Both the position numbers and the translations under genes were made by a program. Shown one piece after another: positions 1 through 8,490 of a stretch of DNA of 64,000 nt (positions are counted from its first letter, which is position 1; each line of letters begins with the position of its first letter). Origin of the DNA: Kordiimonas sp. SCSIO 12603 (GTDB taxonomy: Bacteria; Pseudomonadota; Alphaproteobacteria; Sphingomonadales; Kordiimonadaceae); assembly GCF_024398035.1 (NCBI RefSeq), contig NZ_CP073748.1, forward strand, positions 1,034,001 to 1,098,000, written 5' to 3'. A model generated the notes under the pieces. It did not search any database. It saw only the letters and a list, made by a program, of their open reading frames with translations, and was not told the DNA's origin.

Positions 1-2
1 TG

Positions 3-875
3 GAAGAAAACGGGGTCTCGCTGGTGCTGCGTTCTGATATGTGTGCCCATGAAAACCTTGATATGCGAAGGTTTTATGCGTCTCGCTGGTGGAGGTCGAA
101 GAAGACAGGGCCGGTTGTGGATGGTCTTGATGCGCTCGGCGGTAACAGTGTGATCGTGAGCGAAGAAGGTTTGCCGGGTATAATGCCGGGGATCCGCAGT
201 ATGCGTGCTTACCCGACTGTGGATGTATTTGCGAAAAAGATTGCTGAATTTTCACCGCGTTTTGATGTGCAGCCGCGCCTGATGTTAAGGCGGCAGGATA
301 AATTTATAGAATCAGTCTATGCCTTCCGTGTGTCACGGGGGATGAATATGAGCTTTCGAGATTTTGTGAAAAAAGTACCAACCGCTGATCTTGATTGGCG
401 GCGATTTACAAAAACGTTTGAAAAAGTCGGTTTGAAAAACAGTGAATTTTATGTACTCGAAGATCTGCAAGGCGAAGGTTTCGCCGGCAAGCTCATAGAG
501 ATGGTTGGATTGAAAGATGTGCTTGAGACGCCAGCGCGTTTGCCAAAAGGGAATGGACGCCAGAGTGTTGAAGCGCTGAAATTGGCTCTTGCTCTTAACA
601 AGGCTGAGTTGCTCACCGTTAGTGATGACCGGAAGCAGTTTGTTTATCGAAAATTTGAAAAGAAGCGCGCTTTAACCGCTGAAGAGTGTTTGTACGAATT
701 ACCAATTAACCCGATTGAAAAAGACCGAGTGCGTTCCCTGATGGAAGAAGAAACTTCCTTTGAGTTCACGGATGAAGAACGTATGAAATTTCTAGCTAAA
801 TATGAAACGGCCAATAGCGAACTATTGGCCCATGATTTCGTTAAAGCAGATGCTGATATCTGGCTAGAAAATTAG
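3..875 (+). CDS. Sulfotransferase-like protein, 5' end missing
   Basis: The reading frame is open to the left edge, so the true start lies outside the window; the first in-frame start codon inside is a GTG at 24. The protein contains an RRQDKFIESVY-type segment (about residues 90-100 counted from that GTG) and an acidic C-terminus with the pattern ANSELLAHDF. Both resemble the conserved parts of sulfotransferase-like proteins that alphaproteobacteria often carry in surface-polysaccharide loci. The P-loop-like N-terminal PAPS-binding part would be outside the window and cannot be checked. The gene converges on the SLC13 transporter, and the two overlap by 12 bases at their stops. The assignment rests on general resemblance only. 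Confidence 0.5.
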   Translation, partial: EENGVSLVLRSDMCAHENLDMRRFYASRWWRSKKTGPVVDGLDALGGNSVIVSEEGLPGIMPGIRSMRAYPTVDVFAKKIAEFSPRFDVQPRLMLRRQDKFIESVYAFRVSRGMNMSFRDFVKKVPTADLDWRRFTKTFEKVGLKNSEFYVLEDLQGEGFAGKLIEMVGLKDVLETPARLPKGNGRQSVEALKLALALNKAELLTVSDDRKQFVYRKFEKKRALTAEECLYELPINPIEKDRVRSLMEEETSFEFTDEERMKFLAKYETANSELLAHDFVKADADIWLEN

Positions 876-2345
876 CGGCAACAGGAAGTAACAAATACTG
901 GATACAGCAAAAGTACCCAGTACATTCAGCCATAAGCCTGCTCGTATCATTTGCGGTACTTTTACTTCCCCGGTTGAGAAAATTACCGCATTTGGCCCGG
1001 TTGCTACCGGTAGCATAAAGGCACAGCTCGCCGCCATTGCAGCAGGTGCTGCCAGCATGATGGGATCAATATTTGCGGTGGTAGCTAAAGCCCCCAAAAC
1101 AGGTACAAGCGCTGCAGTGGTTGCTGTGTTACTTGTCAGTTCCGTAAGGAATGTAATCAGCGCGACAATTGCCAGAATAATCAGGAATAAGTGAGCTGTT
1201 GCAAGGCCACTCATAGCTTCACCGAGCCATAGTGCGAGGCCCGTTGTTTTAATGGCTGCCGCGATGCTGAGACCACCACCAAACAGGAGAATAACCCCCC
1301 ATGGCAGAGTAACTGCACTTTCCCAATCCAGCAGGTTCCCTTTCGTGTTGTCAGAGTCAGCCGGAATAATGAACATGGCAAGGCCCGCAGCCACAGCGAT
1401 ATGCATATCTTTAATTTTTGCAACAAACGGCAGAAGGTCTGTGAGCCAATCCCATTCGGTATAAACCTGCCGGAAACTCCAAGCGAGAGCGAGTGTGGTC
1501 ATAGCAATCGCAACACGTTTTTCCGGTGTTGTTAGTGTGCCCAGTTTCGCTAGTTCTTCTTGAATAACGCTTGATCCGCCTTTGGCAAGGCGTGCCTCAA
1601 AAGGGAAACAGATGCGCGTGAGCACGAGCCATGCCAGTGGTACCATCACCATCACGATAGGCACACCAATCATCATCCATTCATAAAACAGGATTTCCCT
1701 GCCTGTGCTTTCTTCTATGAAACCTGTCACAAACAGGTTTGGTGGTGTGCCGATATAGGTGCCAAGCCCGCCTATGGATGCTGACCACGCACAGCCAATC
1801 AGAAGCGCGATCGTGAAGCGGTGCCCCTTTGCTTGCTCGCCTAAAATGGTGGAAGCTACGGTGATGGCGATGGGGATAATCATCAGTGTTGTGGCTGTGT
1901 TCGATATCCACATAGAGAGAAGCGCACAGGCAGCCATGAAACCGCCAATAAGCGCATATGGATGATCACCAACACGAGCAAGAATATTAAGGGCGATCCT
2001 GCGGTGCAAATTCCATTTTTGCATAGCCATAGCTGCGATAAATCCTCCCAGAAGAAGATAAATTACAGGGCTCGAATAGGGTAGAGATGCGCCCTTTGAA
2101 TCTGTGATACCGAGTAGCGGCAGCAGCACGAGCGGCAAGAGACTTGTTGCAGGTACAGGGATAGCTTCAGTGGCCCACCAAGTGGCGAGGAACAGAGCAA
2201 CAGCTACAGTTTTCCATGCCTCAGGTGATAGGCCTTCTGGCACAGGTAATAACAGAATTAGGCCGAATAAAAGTGGCCCAAGCAGTAGCCCGATTTTTTG
2301 GTATAGCGCTTTGCCTTGCGGTTCGCTTGCAGCAAGCTCCGTCAT
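864..2345 (-). CDS. SLC13/DASS-family sodium:di/tricarboxylate symporter
   Basis: A 493-residue polytopic membrane protein with about a dozen hydrophobic segments, in the inner membrane. It carries the paired SNT signatures of the divalent-anion:Na+ symporter family: SNTATT at about residues 148-153 and TSNTATT near 404-410. These bind substrate carboxylates and sodium. The family imports succinate, malate, fumarate, citrate or sulfate; the exact substrate cannot be read from sequence. The start is an ATG preceded by GGGGAGGA. It diverges from the DUF885 lipoprotein gene across 162 bases. With a complete TCA-cycle block elsewhere in the window, C4-dicarboxylate uptake is a reasonable inference. 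Confidence 0.85.
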   Translation of the reverse strand: MTELAASEPQGKALYQKIGLLLGPLLFGLILLLPVPEGLSPEAWKTVAVALFLATWWATEAIPVPATSLLPLVLLPLLGITDSKGASLPYSSPVIYLLLGGFIAAMAMQKWNLHRRIALNILARVGDHPYALIGGFMAACALLSMWISNTATTLMIIPIAITVASTILGEQAKGHRFTIALLIGCAWSASIGGLGTYIGTPPNLFVTGFIEESTGREILFYEWMMIGVPIVMVMVPLAWLVLTRICFPFEARLAKGGSSVIQEELAKLGTLTTPEKRVAIAMTTLALAWSFRQVYTEWDWLTDLLPFVAKIKDMHIAVAAGLAMFIIPADSDNTKGNLLDWESAVTLPWGVILLFGGGLSIAAAIKTTGLALWLGEAMSGLATAHLFLIILAIVALITFLTELTSNTATTAALVPVLGALATTANIDPIMLAAPAAMAASCAFMLPVATGPNAVIFSTGEVKVPQMIRAGLWLNVLGTFAVSSICYFLLPLIF

Positions 2346-2507
2346 ACAGTCCTCCCCGATTGCAGGCCCCCGCCTGATTTGCGCCCATCATTACCTATGA
2401 AGTTCAGTTTGGAAAAGGTTTAATTGGTCTTTGTTCGCGGAAGTATGACTTGCGAACGGCTGGGCGCTGGGTATGCTCTCTCAAAATAGAGTAGGGAGGA
2501 AGCACAT

Positions 2508-4325
2508 ATGGGCTCGTATGTTTCTAAAGGATTAAGCACTATCGCTGTGGCTGGCAGTATTTTACTGGCAGCATGTTCTGAAGTACCGGCAGAAAAAGCA
2601 GAAAAGCTGTCGCTTGAAGAATTTCAGGAAAAAGTATTCTGGGATGAGGTGAAAGAAAGCCCACAAACGCTTTCAAGCCTTCGTATTCTAGAAGAGCGGG
2701 GCATTACCGAACATAATGGCCGCCTTGATGATCTTTCTGTGGCTAAGCAGAAGGCTGACCTTGAGCGCACTAAGGCGTTGCTGCAAGAACTAAAAGATTT
2801 TGATGATGCTTCGCTCACTGAAGAGCAAAAATTGAATAAGGCCCTTATGGTGCATTCCATGGAACAAGACATCAAAGAATCTCCATATATGTTCCATAAT
2901 TACCCAATTACGCAGCTATACGGTTGGCATAATAATATTGCTGGTTTCCTTACAGGAACGCATGCGATTTCAACGGTTGAAGACGCTGATCATTATATTG
3001 CGCGCCTTAACTCGTTGAGAGGGCAGTTTAACCAAGTGATGGAACAACTCCGGCTTCGCGAAAAGCTTGGTATTATCCCGCCAACTTTCATTATTGAGAA
3101 AGCAGAAAAACAAGTTGAAGGCTTTATTGCCGGACAGCCAAAAGAAAATGCTTTTTATGTTTCCTTTAAAAACAATGTCGAAAACATTGAAGGTATTAGT
3201 GATGTAGATAAATTACGCCTGCTTCAGGAAGCTGCAAAAGCTGTTGAACTGCATGTGTATACAATCTGGGGTGAGCTGAAGGCCTATCTTGCAGGCCTAA
3301 AGGCGCGCTCAAACAATGATGCAGGGGCCTGGAAACTGCCAGACGGAGCTGCTTATTATCAAACCCAGCTGGAGCATTTCACAACAACAGATATGACAGC
3401 TGAGGAAATTCATAACCTTGGTTTGAGTGAAGTGGCCCGTATTCAAGCTGAGATGCTTACGCTGTTTGAGGCAGAGGGATATGACACATCAAAGTCATTC
3501 GCTGATTTAATTAACGGTTTTGCTGCAGAAGATCGCCATTATTATCCTGATACAGATGAGGGTCGCGCTCAAATCCTTAAAGATTATACTGCGATGGTTG
3601 ATGAAATCGCGGCTGGTATTTCTAATCAGTTTAACTTGAAACCAAAAGCGCCGGTTGAGGTTGTGCGAGTGCCGGTGTTCCTCGAACAAGGTGCACCAGG
3701 CGGCTATTATAACAGCCCGGCTCTTGATGGCAGTCGTCCTGGTCGTTTTTATGCGAACCTCTATGATATTAAAGGCACACCAAAATTTGGTATGCGCGCC
3801 TTGACATACCATGAAGCTGTGCCAGGCCATCACTATCAGATTGCGTTGCAGCAGGAGCAGGAAGGCCTGCCAATGTTCCGTAAGTTCCTCGGTTACACGG
3901 CTTATATTGAAGGTTGGGCGCTATATTCCGAACGTGTCGCAGCAGAGATGGGTTTCCTGAAAACCAATTTTGACCGTATTGGTGCCCTTCAATCTGAACT
4001 GTTCCGCGCTGTGCGTTTAGTGGTGGATACAGGTATGCACGCAAAGAAATGGACCCGTGAAGAAGCGATTGATTATATGGCTTCTAATACCGGTATGGCG
4101 ATGAGTGATGTTGTTACAGAAATCGAGCGCTATATTGTTTGGCCAGGGCAGGCAACGGCTTATAAAGTTGGGCAGCTTTCCATTCTAGAGATGCGTGATA
4201 ATGCCCGTGAAAAGATGGGTGATAAGTTTGATATCCGCGAGTTCCATGATCTGGTGCTGAAAGGCGGATCATTACCGCTTACCGTTTTGGAAGCGCGTGT
4301 TGAAAACTATATCAACAGTAAATAA
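2508..4325 (+). CDS. DUF885-family lipoprotein, putative zinc metallopeptidase
   Basis: A 605-residue exported lipoprotein. The N-terminus has a short hydrophobic signal ending in the lipobox LLAAC (Cys about 23), so the mature protein should be anchored to the envelope. The rest is the helical DUF885 fold. It bears the family's zinc-binding signature HEAVPGHHY at residues 435-443 (H435, E436, H441/H442), with the following helix containing EGWALYSE as expected. DUF885 proteins are thought to be peptidases of the thermolysin-like superfamily; substrates are largely unknown. An AGGGAGGAAG ribosome site precedes the ATG. An intrinsic terminator follows at 4339-4366, so it is probably monocistronic. 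Confidence 0.88.
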   Translation: MGSYVSKGLSTIAVAGSILLAACSEVPAEKAEKLSLEEFQEKVFWDEVKESPQTLSSLRILEERGITEHNGRLDDLSVAKQKADLERTKALLQELKDFDDASLTEEQKLNKALMVHSMEQDIKESPYMFHNYPITQLYGWHNNIAGFLTGTHAISTVEDADHYIARLNSLRGQFNQVMEQLRLREKLGIIPPTFIIEKAEKQVEGFIAGQPKENAFYVSFKNNVENIEGISDVDKLRLLQEAAKAVELHVYTIWGELKAYLAGLKARSNNDAGAWKLPDGAAYYQTQLEHFTTTDMTAEEIHNLGLSEVARIQAEMLTLFEAEGYDTSKSFADLINGFAAEDRHYYPDTDEGRAQILKDYTAMVDEIAAGISNQFNLKPKAPVEVVRVPVFLEQGAPGGYYNSPALDGSRPGRFYANLYDIKGTPKFGMRALTYHEAVPGHHYQIALQQEQEGLPMFRKFLGYTAYIEGWALYSERVAAEMGFLKTNFDRIGALQSELFRAVRLVVDTGMHAKKWTREEAIDYMASNTGMAMSDVVTEIERYIVWPGQATAYKVGQLSILEMRDNAREKMGDKFDIREFHDLVLKGGSLPLTVLEARVENYINSK

Positions 4326-4338
4326 CCGTTACTTATTC

Positions 4339-4366
4339 TAAGGGGGCTTCGGCCCCTTTTTCTTTT
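4339..4366 (+). terminator. Rho-independent terminator after the DUF885 gene
   Basis: A GC-rich hairpin (arms GGGGGC and GCCCC around a TTC loop) is followed by TTTTTCTTTT. It lies 14 bases after the upstream stop codon, and it overlaps the longest possible 5' extension of the kinase gene that follows. Confidence 0.85.
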
Positions 4367-4424
4367 GCGGGATCAAAGGGTTTGGTCTAGGCTATGTTCC
4401 GGTGAGGAATTTGAGTGGGCTAGC

Positions 4425-6218
4425 ATGCTGGATCGTTACTTCAAGGCGAACGATAGGATACAAGAGGCGCTTGATCGTCTCTATGTGCAGCAACTAAGCC
4501 GTATTCTTTCTATTGGTGCTTTTTATTATCTGGTTATCAGTGTAGCGCATTTCTTCTTTGTTCCTCGTGACATATTAATCCCGTTGATATCCAGTTCACT
4601 TGCAACAGCGATTGTTTCTGTGATCATTCGTATAGCTGTTCTTCGGGGGGCTCTTACCCCAAAACAGTGCCGGTATGCTTTTATTCCAACAGGGATTTTG
4701 GGAAGTGTAGCCGTTTACCTGCATGTTTACCTGTCAGGGGATATTCTTCAGCTTACTAATAATGCGTTGATTATGTTTGTTATCTGTATGGCTACTCTGT
4801 CAGTGCGGATTTTCTTAGGGTTTTTAGCGCTTACAGCCGGGCTTTATATCTATGCAATGTTGCAGCTTGGCGGCCCGCTTGTGGGCCACTTTGCCTTCCT
4901 GCTGTTTGGTACTGCGGTTGTAAGCATTATGGGCTTTATGGTGCGTTATAAGGCTCTCTATAGCGCTGAAGAATTGGCACTTGAAAATGCAGATAAAGCA
5001 GCACGGCTTGAAGAAGCTAACAAGCTTGTGGAGCGCAAACGAGCGGACGCGGAAAAAGCTGTTGAAGAAGCGCGCAGAGCCAATATCGCCAAGGATGCAT
5101 TTTTGGCCAACACCACCCATGAACTTCGGACACCACTTACTGGCGTGCTGGGTATGCTTGATGTTCTTGAAACAACTGATTTAACAAAAGAACAGGAAGA
5201 AACTGTAAGCGCAGCACAGTTCAGCGCGCGGAGCTTGCTGGTTATTATCAATGACCTTCTGGATATTGCAAAAATCGAAGCAGGAAAATTTGAGTTCAGA
5301 ACCAGAAGCTTTGATCTTGAGGTTATTCTTCAGCAGGTGAAAGGATTGTTATTACCCAAAGCGCAAAATAAGAAAAATGTTCTTATTATCAAAAGGCTTA
5401 CAGGCCCCCGTAAAACATTTCTGGAAGGTGATCCAGTTAGGGTTGGGCAGGTTCTTTTTAACCTGATTGATAATGCGATTAAATTTACAGATGAAGGCTC
5501 GGTTGTTGTCAGTACTCAACTGACTGTCGAAGGTGATTTCGCTCATGTTTCATGTAGTGTTAAAGATCAAGGTGTAGGGTTCCACGCGGAGGAAGCTGAA
5601 AAGCTGTTTCAGCGGTTTGGGCAGATTGATGATACCTCAACAACATCAACAGGCGGCACTGGGCTAGGGCTTCCTATCAGCCGTGAACTGGCGCGTTTAA
5701 TGGATGGTGATGTGGTGGCGGAAGCTATCCCGGGTGAGGGAGCAACCTTCACCTTCACTGCTAAGTTTAAATTGTCTGACGAACAGGAAGCTACTAAATC
5801 CGCAGTGCAGACGGAAGTGCTGCCCTCTATATCCAAAGCGCCACTCCGGGTTCTTATTGCTGAAGATGTTTCCATCAATCAGATGCTGATAGAAAAACTT
5901 TTGGCAAAGCATGCGTGGCAACTTGAGTTTGCTGATGATGGTCAGATTGCCCTTGAGAAAATTGAAGCCAACCCACCGTATGATTTTATTCTTATGGATA
6001 TCAGAATGCCGCGTATGGATGGTGCGCAGGTAATTCACGCTGTGCAGGGAATGGAAAAGGCAAAAGCAGATGTTCCTATCATTGCATTAACGGCCAACGC
6101 TGGCCCTGATGATAGAGCGAGTTATCTGCGAATAGGGGCAGCTGCGGTGGTTGGAAAGCCGATTAAGGAACGCAAGCTTGCTGAAGCTATTAACAGGCTG
6201 GTTTCGGTGAAAGCTTGA
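4425..6218 (+). CDS. Membrane hybrid sensor histidine kinase with receiver domain
   Basis: Domain order: about six hydrophobic segments (residues about 20-170), a coiled coil (about 180-225), a HisKA dimerisation/phosphoacceptor box THELRTPL with the phospho-His at about H232, a HATPase_c domain with N, G1 and G2 boxes (DNAIKFTDEG, GTGLGLPIS), and a C-terminal receiver domain with phospho-acceptor Asp at about D525 in FILMDIRMP. No HPt domain is present, so phosphotransfer to a separate HPt protein is inferred. I chose the ATG at 4425 because the longer frame starts with a TTG inside the preceding terminator. No response regulator lies next to it. The signal sensed is unknown. Confidence 0.87.
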   Translation: MLDRYFKANDRIQEALDRLYVQQLSRILSIGAFYYLVISVAHFFFVPRDILIPLISSSLATAIVSVIIRIAVLRGALTPKQCRYAFIPTGILGSVAVYLHVYLSGDILQLTNNALIMFVICMATLSVRIFLGFLALTAGLYIYAMLQLGGPLVGHFAFLLFGTAVVSIMGFMVRYKALYSAEELALENADKAARLEEANKLVERKRADAEKAVEEARRANIAKDAFLANTTHELRTPLTGVLGMLDVLETTDLTKEQEETVSAAQFSARSLLVIINDLLDIAKIEAGKFEFRTRSFDLEVILQQVKGLLLPKAQNKKNVLIIKRLTGPRKTFLEGDPVRVGQVLFNLIDNAIKFTDEGSVVVSTQLTVEGDFAHVSCSVKDQGVGFHAEEAEKLFQRFGQIDDTSTTSTGGTGLGLPISRELARLMDGDVVAEAIPGEGATFTFTAKFKLSDEQEATKSAVQTEVLPSISKAPLRVLIAEDVSINQMLIEKLLAKHAWQLEFADDGQIALEKIEANPPYDFILMDIRMPRMDGAQVIHAVQGMEKAKADVPIIALTANAGPDDRASYLRIGAAAVVGKPIKERKLAEAINRLVSVKA

Positions 6219-6435
6219 AACCTTTAAAACAGTCCTTTTTCCTTGACTCTCATGCCTTAAAAGCTTAACGAATGCCTGCTTTTACAGCACAACATAGCTA
6301 GAGAGTGTCTACTGAGGTCTACCCAGTGATACCCACCAGTCAGCGAGTTTCGCCCACTGGTGCTATTGGTCTTTGGTTTGAATGTTTTCTGTAATGCTTT
6401 GAATTTGAACCGCTTTTTACGAAGGTGAAGAGAGT

Positions 6436-7845
6436 ATGTTTGATAGTTTGTCCGATCGGTTGAGTGGCATTTTTGATGGCCTGACGCGTCGTGGTGCGCT
6501 GAAGGAATCAGATGTCTCTGCAGCGATGCGCGAAGTGCGTGTAGCACTTCTTGAAGCAGATGTTGCGCTCCCGGTTGTTAAAGACTTTATCAAAAAAGTT
6601 ACTGAAAAAGCGGTTGGTCAGGAAGTTCTTAAGTCGGTTACACCGGGCCAGCAGGTTGTTAAGATCGTTAATGATGAACTTGTTGGTATGCTTGGTTCTG
6701 AAGCCAGCACCATCAATACGGCAGGTGTCCCGCCTGTTGCAATCCTTATGGTGGGTTTGCAGGGTTCTGGTAAAACGACCACAACTGCGAAAATCGCTAA
6801 ACGCCTGACAGAAAAAGATAAGAAAAAAGTATTGATGGCGTCGCTTGACGTACGCCGTCCGGCTGCGCAAGAGCAGCTTAAAGTGCTCGGTGAACAGATT
6901 GGTGTGAAAACGCTGCCAATCATTGCTGGGCAGATGCCTGTTGATATCGCAAAACGCGCTATGGATTCTGCCAAGTTGCAGGGTTTTGATGTTGTAATGC
7001 TTGATACGGCGGGCCGTCTTCATGTTGACCAAAGCCTGATGGCAGAAGTAGTAGCAGTGCGCGATACAACGCAGCCGCTTGAAACACTTCTTGTTGCCGA
7101 CAGCTTAACTGGTCAGGACGCGGTTAATGTCGCGAAAGAATTTGATGCTCAGGTAGGTATCACTGGTGTGGCTCTCACCCGTATGGATGGTGATGGTCGT
7201 GGTGGTGCTGCGCTTTCCATGCGCGCAGTTACTGGCAAGCCGATCAAGCTTGCGGGTACGGGCGAGAAAATGGATGCGCTGGAAGATTTCCATCCTGAGC
7301 GTGTTGCCAGCCGTATTCTCGGCATGGGTGACGTTGTAAGTCTTGTTGAAAAAGCTGCTGAAACCATTGAGCAGGAAGACGCTGAAAAAATGGCCAAGAA
7401 AATGGCCAAAGGCGAATTCGATCTTGATGATCTCAGAACACAGCTTCAGCAAATGTCCAAGCTGGGCGGTATGAAGGGTGTTCTTAATATGTTGCCGGGT
7501 ATCGGCAAGATGAAGAGCGCGCTTAACCAATCTGGTGTGGATGATAAAGTGTTCAAGCGTCAGGAAGCAATCATCTGCTCTATGACGAAGACGGAGCGCA
7601 AGAAACCACAGCTTATCAATGCATCTCGCAAAAAGCGTATTGCCGCTGGTGCGGGCGTTGGTGTGCCTGAGGTGAATAAGCTCCTGAAAATGCACATGCA
7701 AATGGCCAAGATGATGAAGAAAATGTCCAAAATGGGCAAAGGTGGCCGGATGCCTGGATTACCTGGTGGAATGGGCGGAATGCTTGGCGGCGGTGGCTTG
7801 CCGGGCGGCGGTCTTCCTCCTGGGTTCGATAAACTGCTCAAGTAA
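6436..7845 (+). CDS. ffh: Signal recognition particle protein Ffh (SRP54)
   Basis: The protein component of the bacterial signal recognition particle. It binds 4.5S RNA and signal sequences at the ribosome and delivers nascent membrane proteins to FtsY. The 469-residue sequence shows the helical N domain, then the SRP GTPase G domain with P-loop GLQGSGKT (107-114), DVRRPAAQEQL, DTAGR and TRMDGDGRGG. The methionine-rich M domain ends in a glycine/proline-rich tail. A GAAGGTGAAGAGAG stretch precedes the ATG. It heads the ffh-rpsP neighbourhood conserved in many alphaproteobacteria. Confidence 0.97.
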   Translation: MFDSLSDRLSGIFDGLTRRGALKESDVSAAMREVRVALLEADVALPVVKDFIKKVTEKAVGQEVLKSVTPGQQVVKIVNDELVGMLGSEASTINTAGVPPVAILMVGLQGSGKTTTTAKIAKRLTEKDKKKVLMASLDVRRPAAQEQLKVLGEQIGVKTLPIIAGQMPVDIAKRAMDSAKLQGFDVVMLDTAGRLHVDQSLMAEVVAVRDTTQPLETLLVADSLTGQDAVNVAKEFDAQVGITGVALTRMDGDGRGGAALSMRAVTGKPIKLAGTGEKMDALEDFHPERVASRILGMGDVVSLVEKAAETIEQEDAEKMAKKMAKGEFDLDDLRTQLQQMSKLGGMKGVLNMLPGIGKMKSALNQSGVDDKVFKRQEAIICSMTKTERKKPQLINASRKKRIAAGAGVGVPEVNKLLKMHMQMAKMMKKMSKMGKGGRMPGLPGGMGGMLGGGGLPGGGLPPGFDKLLK

Positions 7846-7860
7846 TTTGCGCGAGCCCCC

Positions 7861-7888
7861 CCCTTTAAAATGATTTTATTTTGAAGGG
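7861..7888 (+). promoter_or_regulatory. Hairpin in the ffh-rpsP intergenic region
   Basis: An 11-bp stem (CCCTTTAAAAT against ATTTTGAAGGG, one G-U pair, six-base loop) starts 15 bases after the ffh stop. No T-tract follows, so it is unlikely to be a terminator. It may protect or process the mRNA between ffh and rpsP. Confidence 0.4.
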
Positions 7889-7929
7889 ATAAGGTGAACC
7901 GGATATTGAGCAAAACTAAACTTGAGAAT

Positions 7930-7951
7930 AATCCCATATTGGTTTGGGATT
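7930..7951 (+). promoter_or_regulatory. Hairpin just upstream of the rpsP ribosome-binding site
   Basis: A perfect 7-bp stem (AATCCCA and TGGGATT, eight-base loop) ends a few bases before GAAAGGAAAC, the likely rpsP Shine-Dalgarno region. It could influence translation of S16. No known leader motif was recognised. Confidence 0.35.
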
Positions 7952-7967
7952 CTGAAAGGAAACTAAA

Positions 7968-8357
7968 ATGGCACTAGCAATTCGTCTCGCACGTGGTGGC
8001 GCAAAAAAACGTCCTTACTACCGTATCGTAGTAGCTGACAGCCGCATGCCTCGTGATGGTCGTTTCATCGAGAAAGTTGGCGCATACAACCCAATGCTCG
8101 CTAAAGACGACGAAAACCGCGTAATTCTTATCGAAGACCGCATTAAAGAGTGGATGGGCAAAGGTGCGAAGCCTTCTGACCGTGTGCTACGCTTCCTTGA
8201 AGCTGCTGGTATTGTTGCTGACAAACGCGTTCGCAACAACCCTAACAAAGCGAAGCCTGGTCAAAAAGCTCTAGAGCGTATCGAAGAGCGTAAAGAAAAA
8301 GCTGAAGCTGCTGCAGCCGCTGCTGCGGAAGCTTCAGAAGAAGCTGCTGCTGAATAA
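7968..8357 (+). CDS. rpsP: 30S ribosomal protein S16
   Basis: A small-subunit ribosomal protein needed for 16S rRNA folding. The N-terminus [20 protein letters not shown] and the segment [13 protein letters not shown] are diagnostic. At 129 residues it is longer than the roughly 80-residue minimal form because of a charged, alanine- and glutamate-rich C-terminal tail (from about residue 100), common in alphaproteobacteria. A good AAAGGA site precedes the ATG. A strong terminator follows, so rpsP is transcriptionally separated from the downstream radical-SAM gene and from rimM-trmD-rplS. Confidence 0.97.
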   Translation: MALAIRLARGGAKKRPYYRIVVADSRMPRDGRFIEKVGAYNPMLAKDDENRVILIEDRIKEWMGKGAKPSDRVLRFLEAAGIVADKRVRNNPNKAKPGQKALERIEERKEKAEAAAAAAAEASEEAAAE

Positions 8358-8380
8358 GCACACGCTTTTTGCTGTTAAAG

Positions 8381-8414
8381 ATGGTGTACGGTTCGTTCCG
8401 TGCACCATTTTTTT
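8381..8414 (+). terminator. Rho-independent terminator after rpsP
   Basis: An 11-bp hairpin (ATGGTGTACGG and CCGTGCACCAT with one G-U pair, loop TTCGTT) is followed by seven T residues. It cuts the usually continuous rpsP-rimM transcript. Confidence 0.9.
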
Positions 8415-8490
8415 ATGCCTGCCTTATGGTTGTGTGTATATTATTTATAGGATAGTAACAGTGCCCACGATATGACTGTTGGGGGTGGAT

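Noticed and set aside
4365-4424. Longer N-terminus of the hybrid kinase from a TTG
   Set aside because: The start would lie in the preceding terminator hairpin, and the added residues do not look like a domain.
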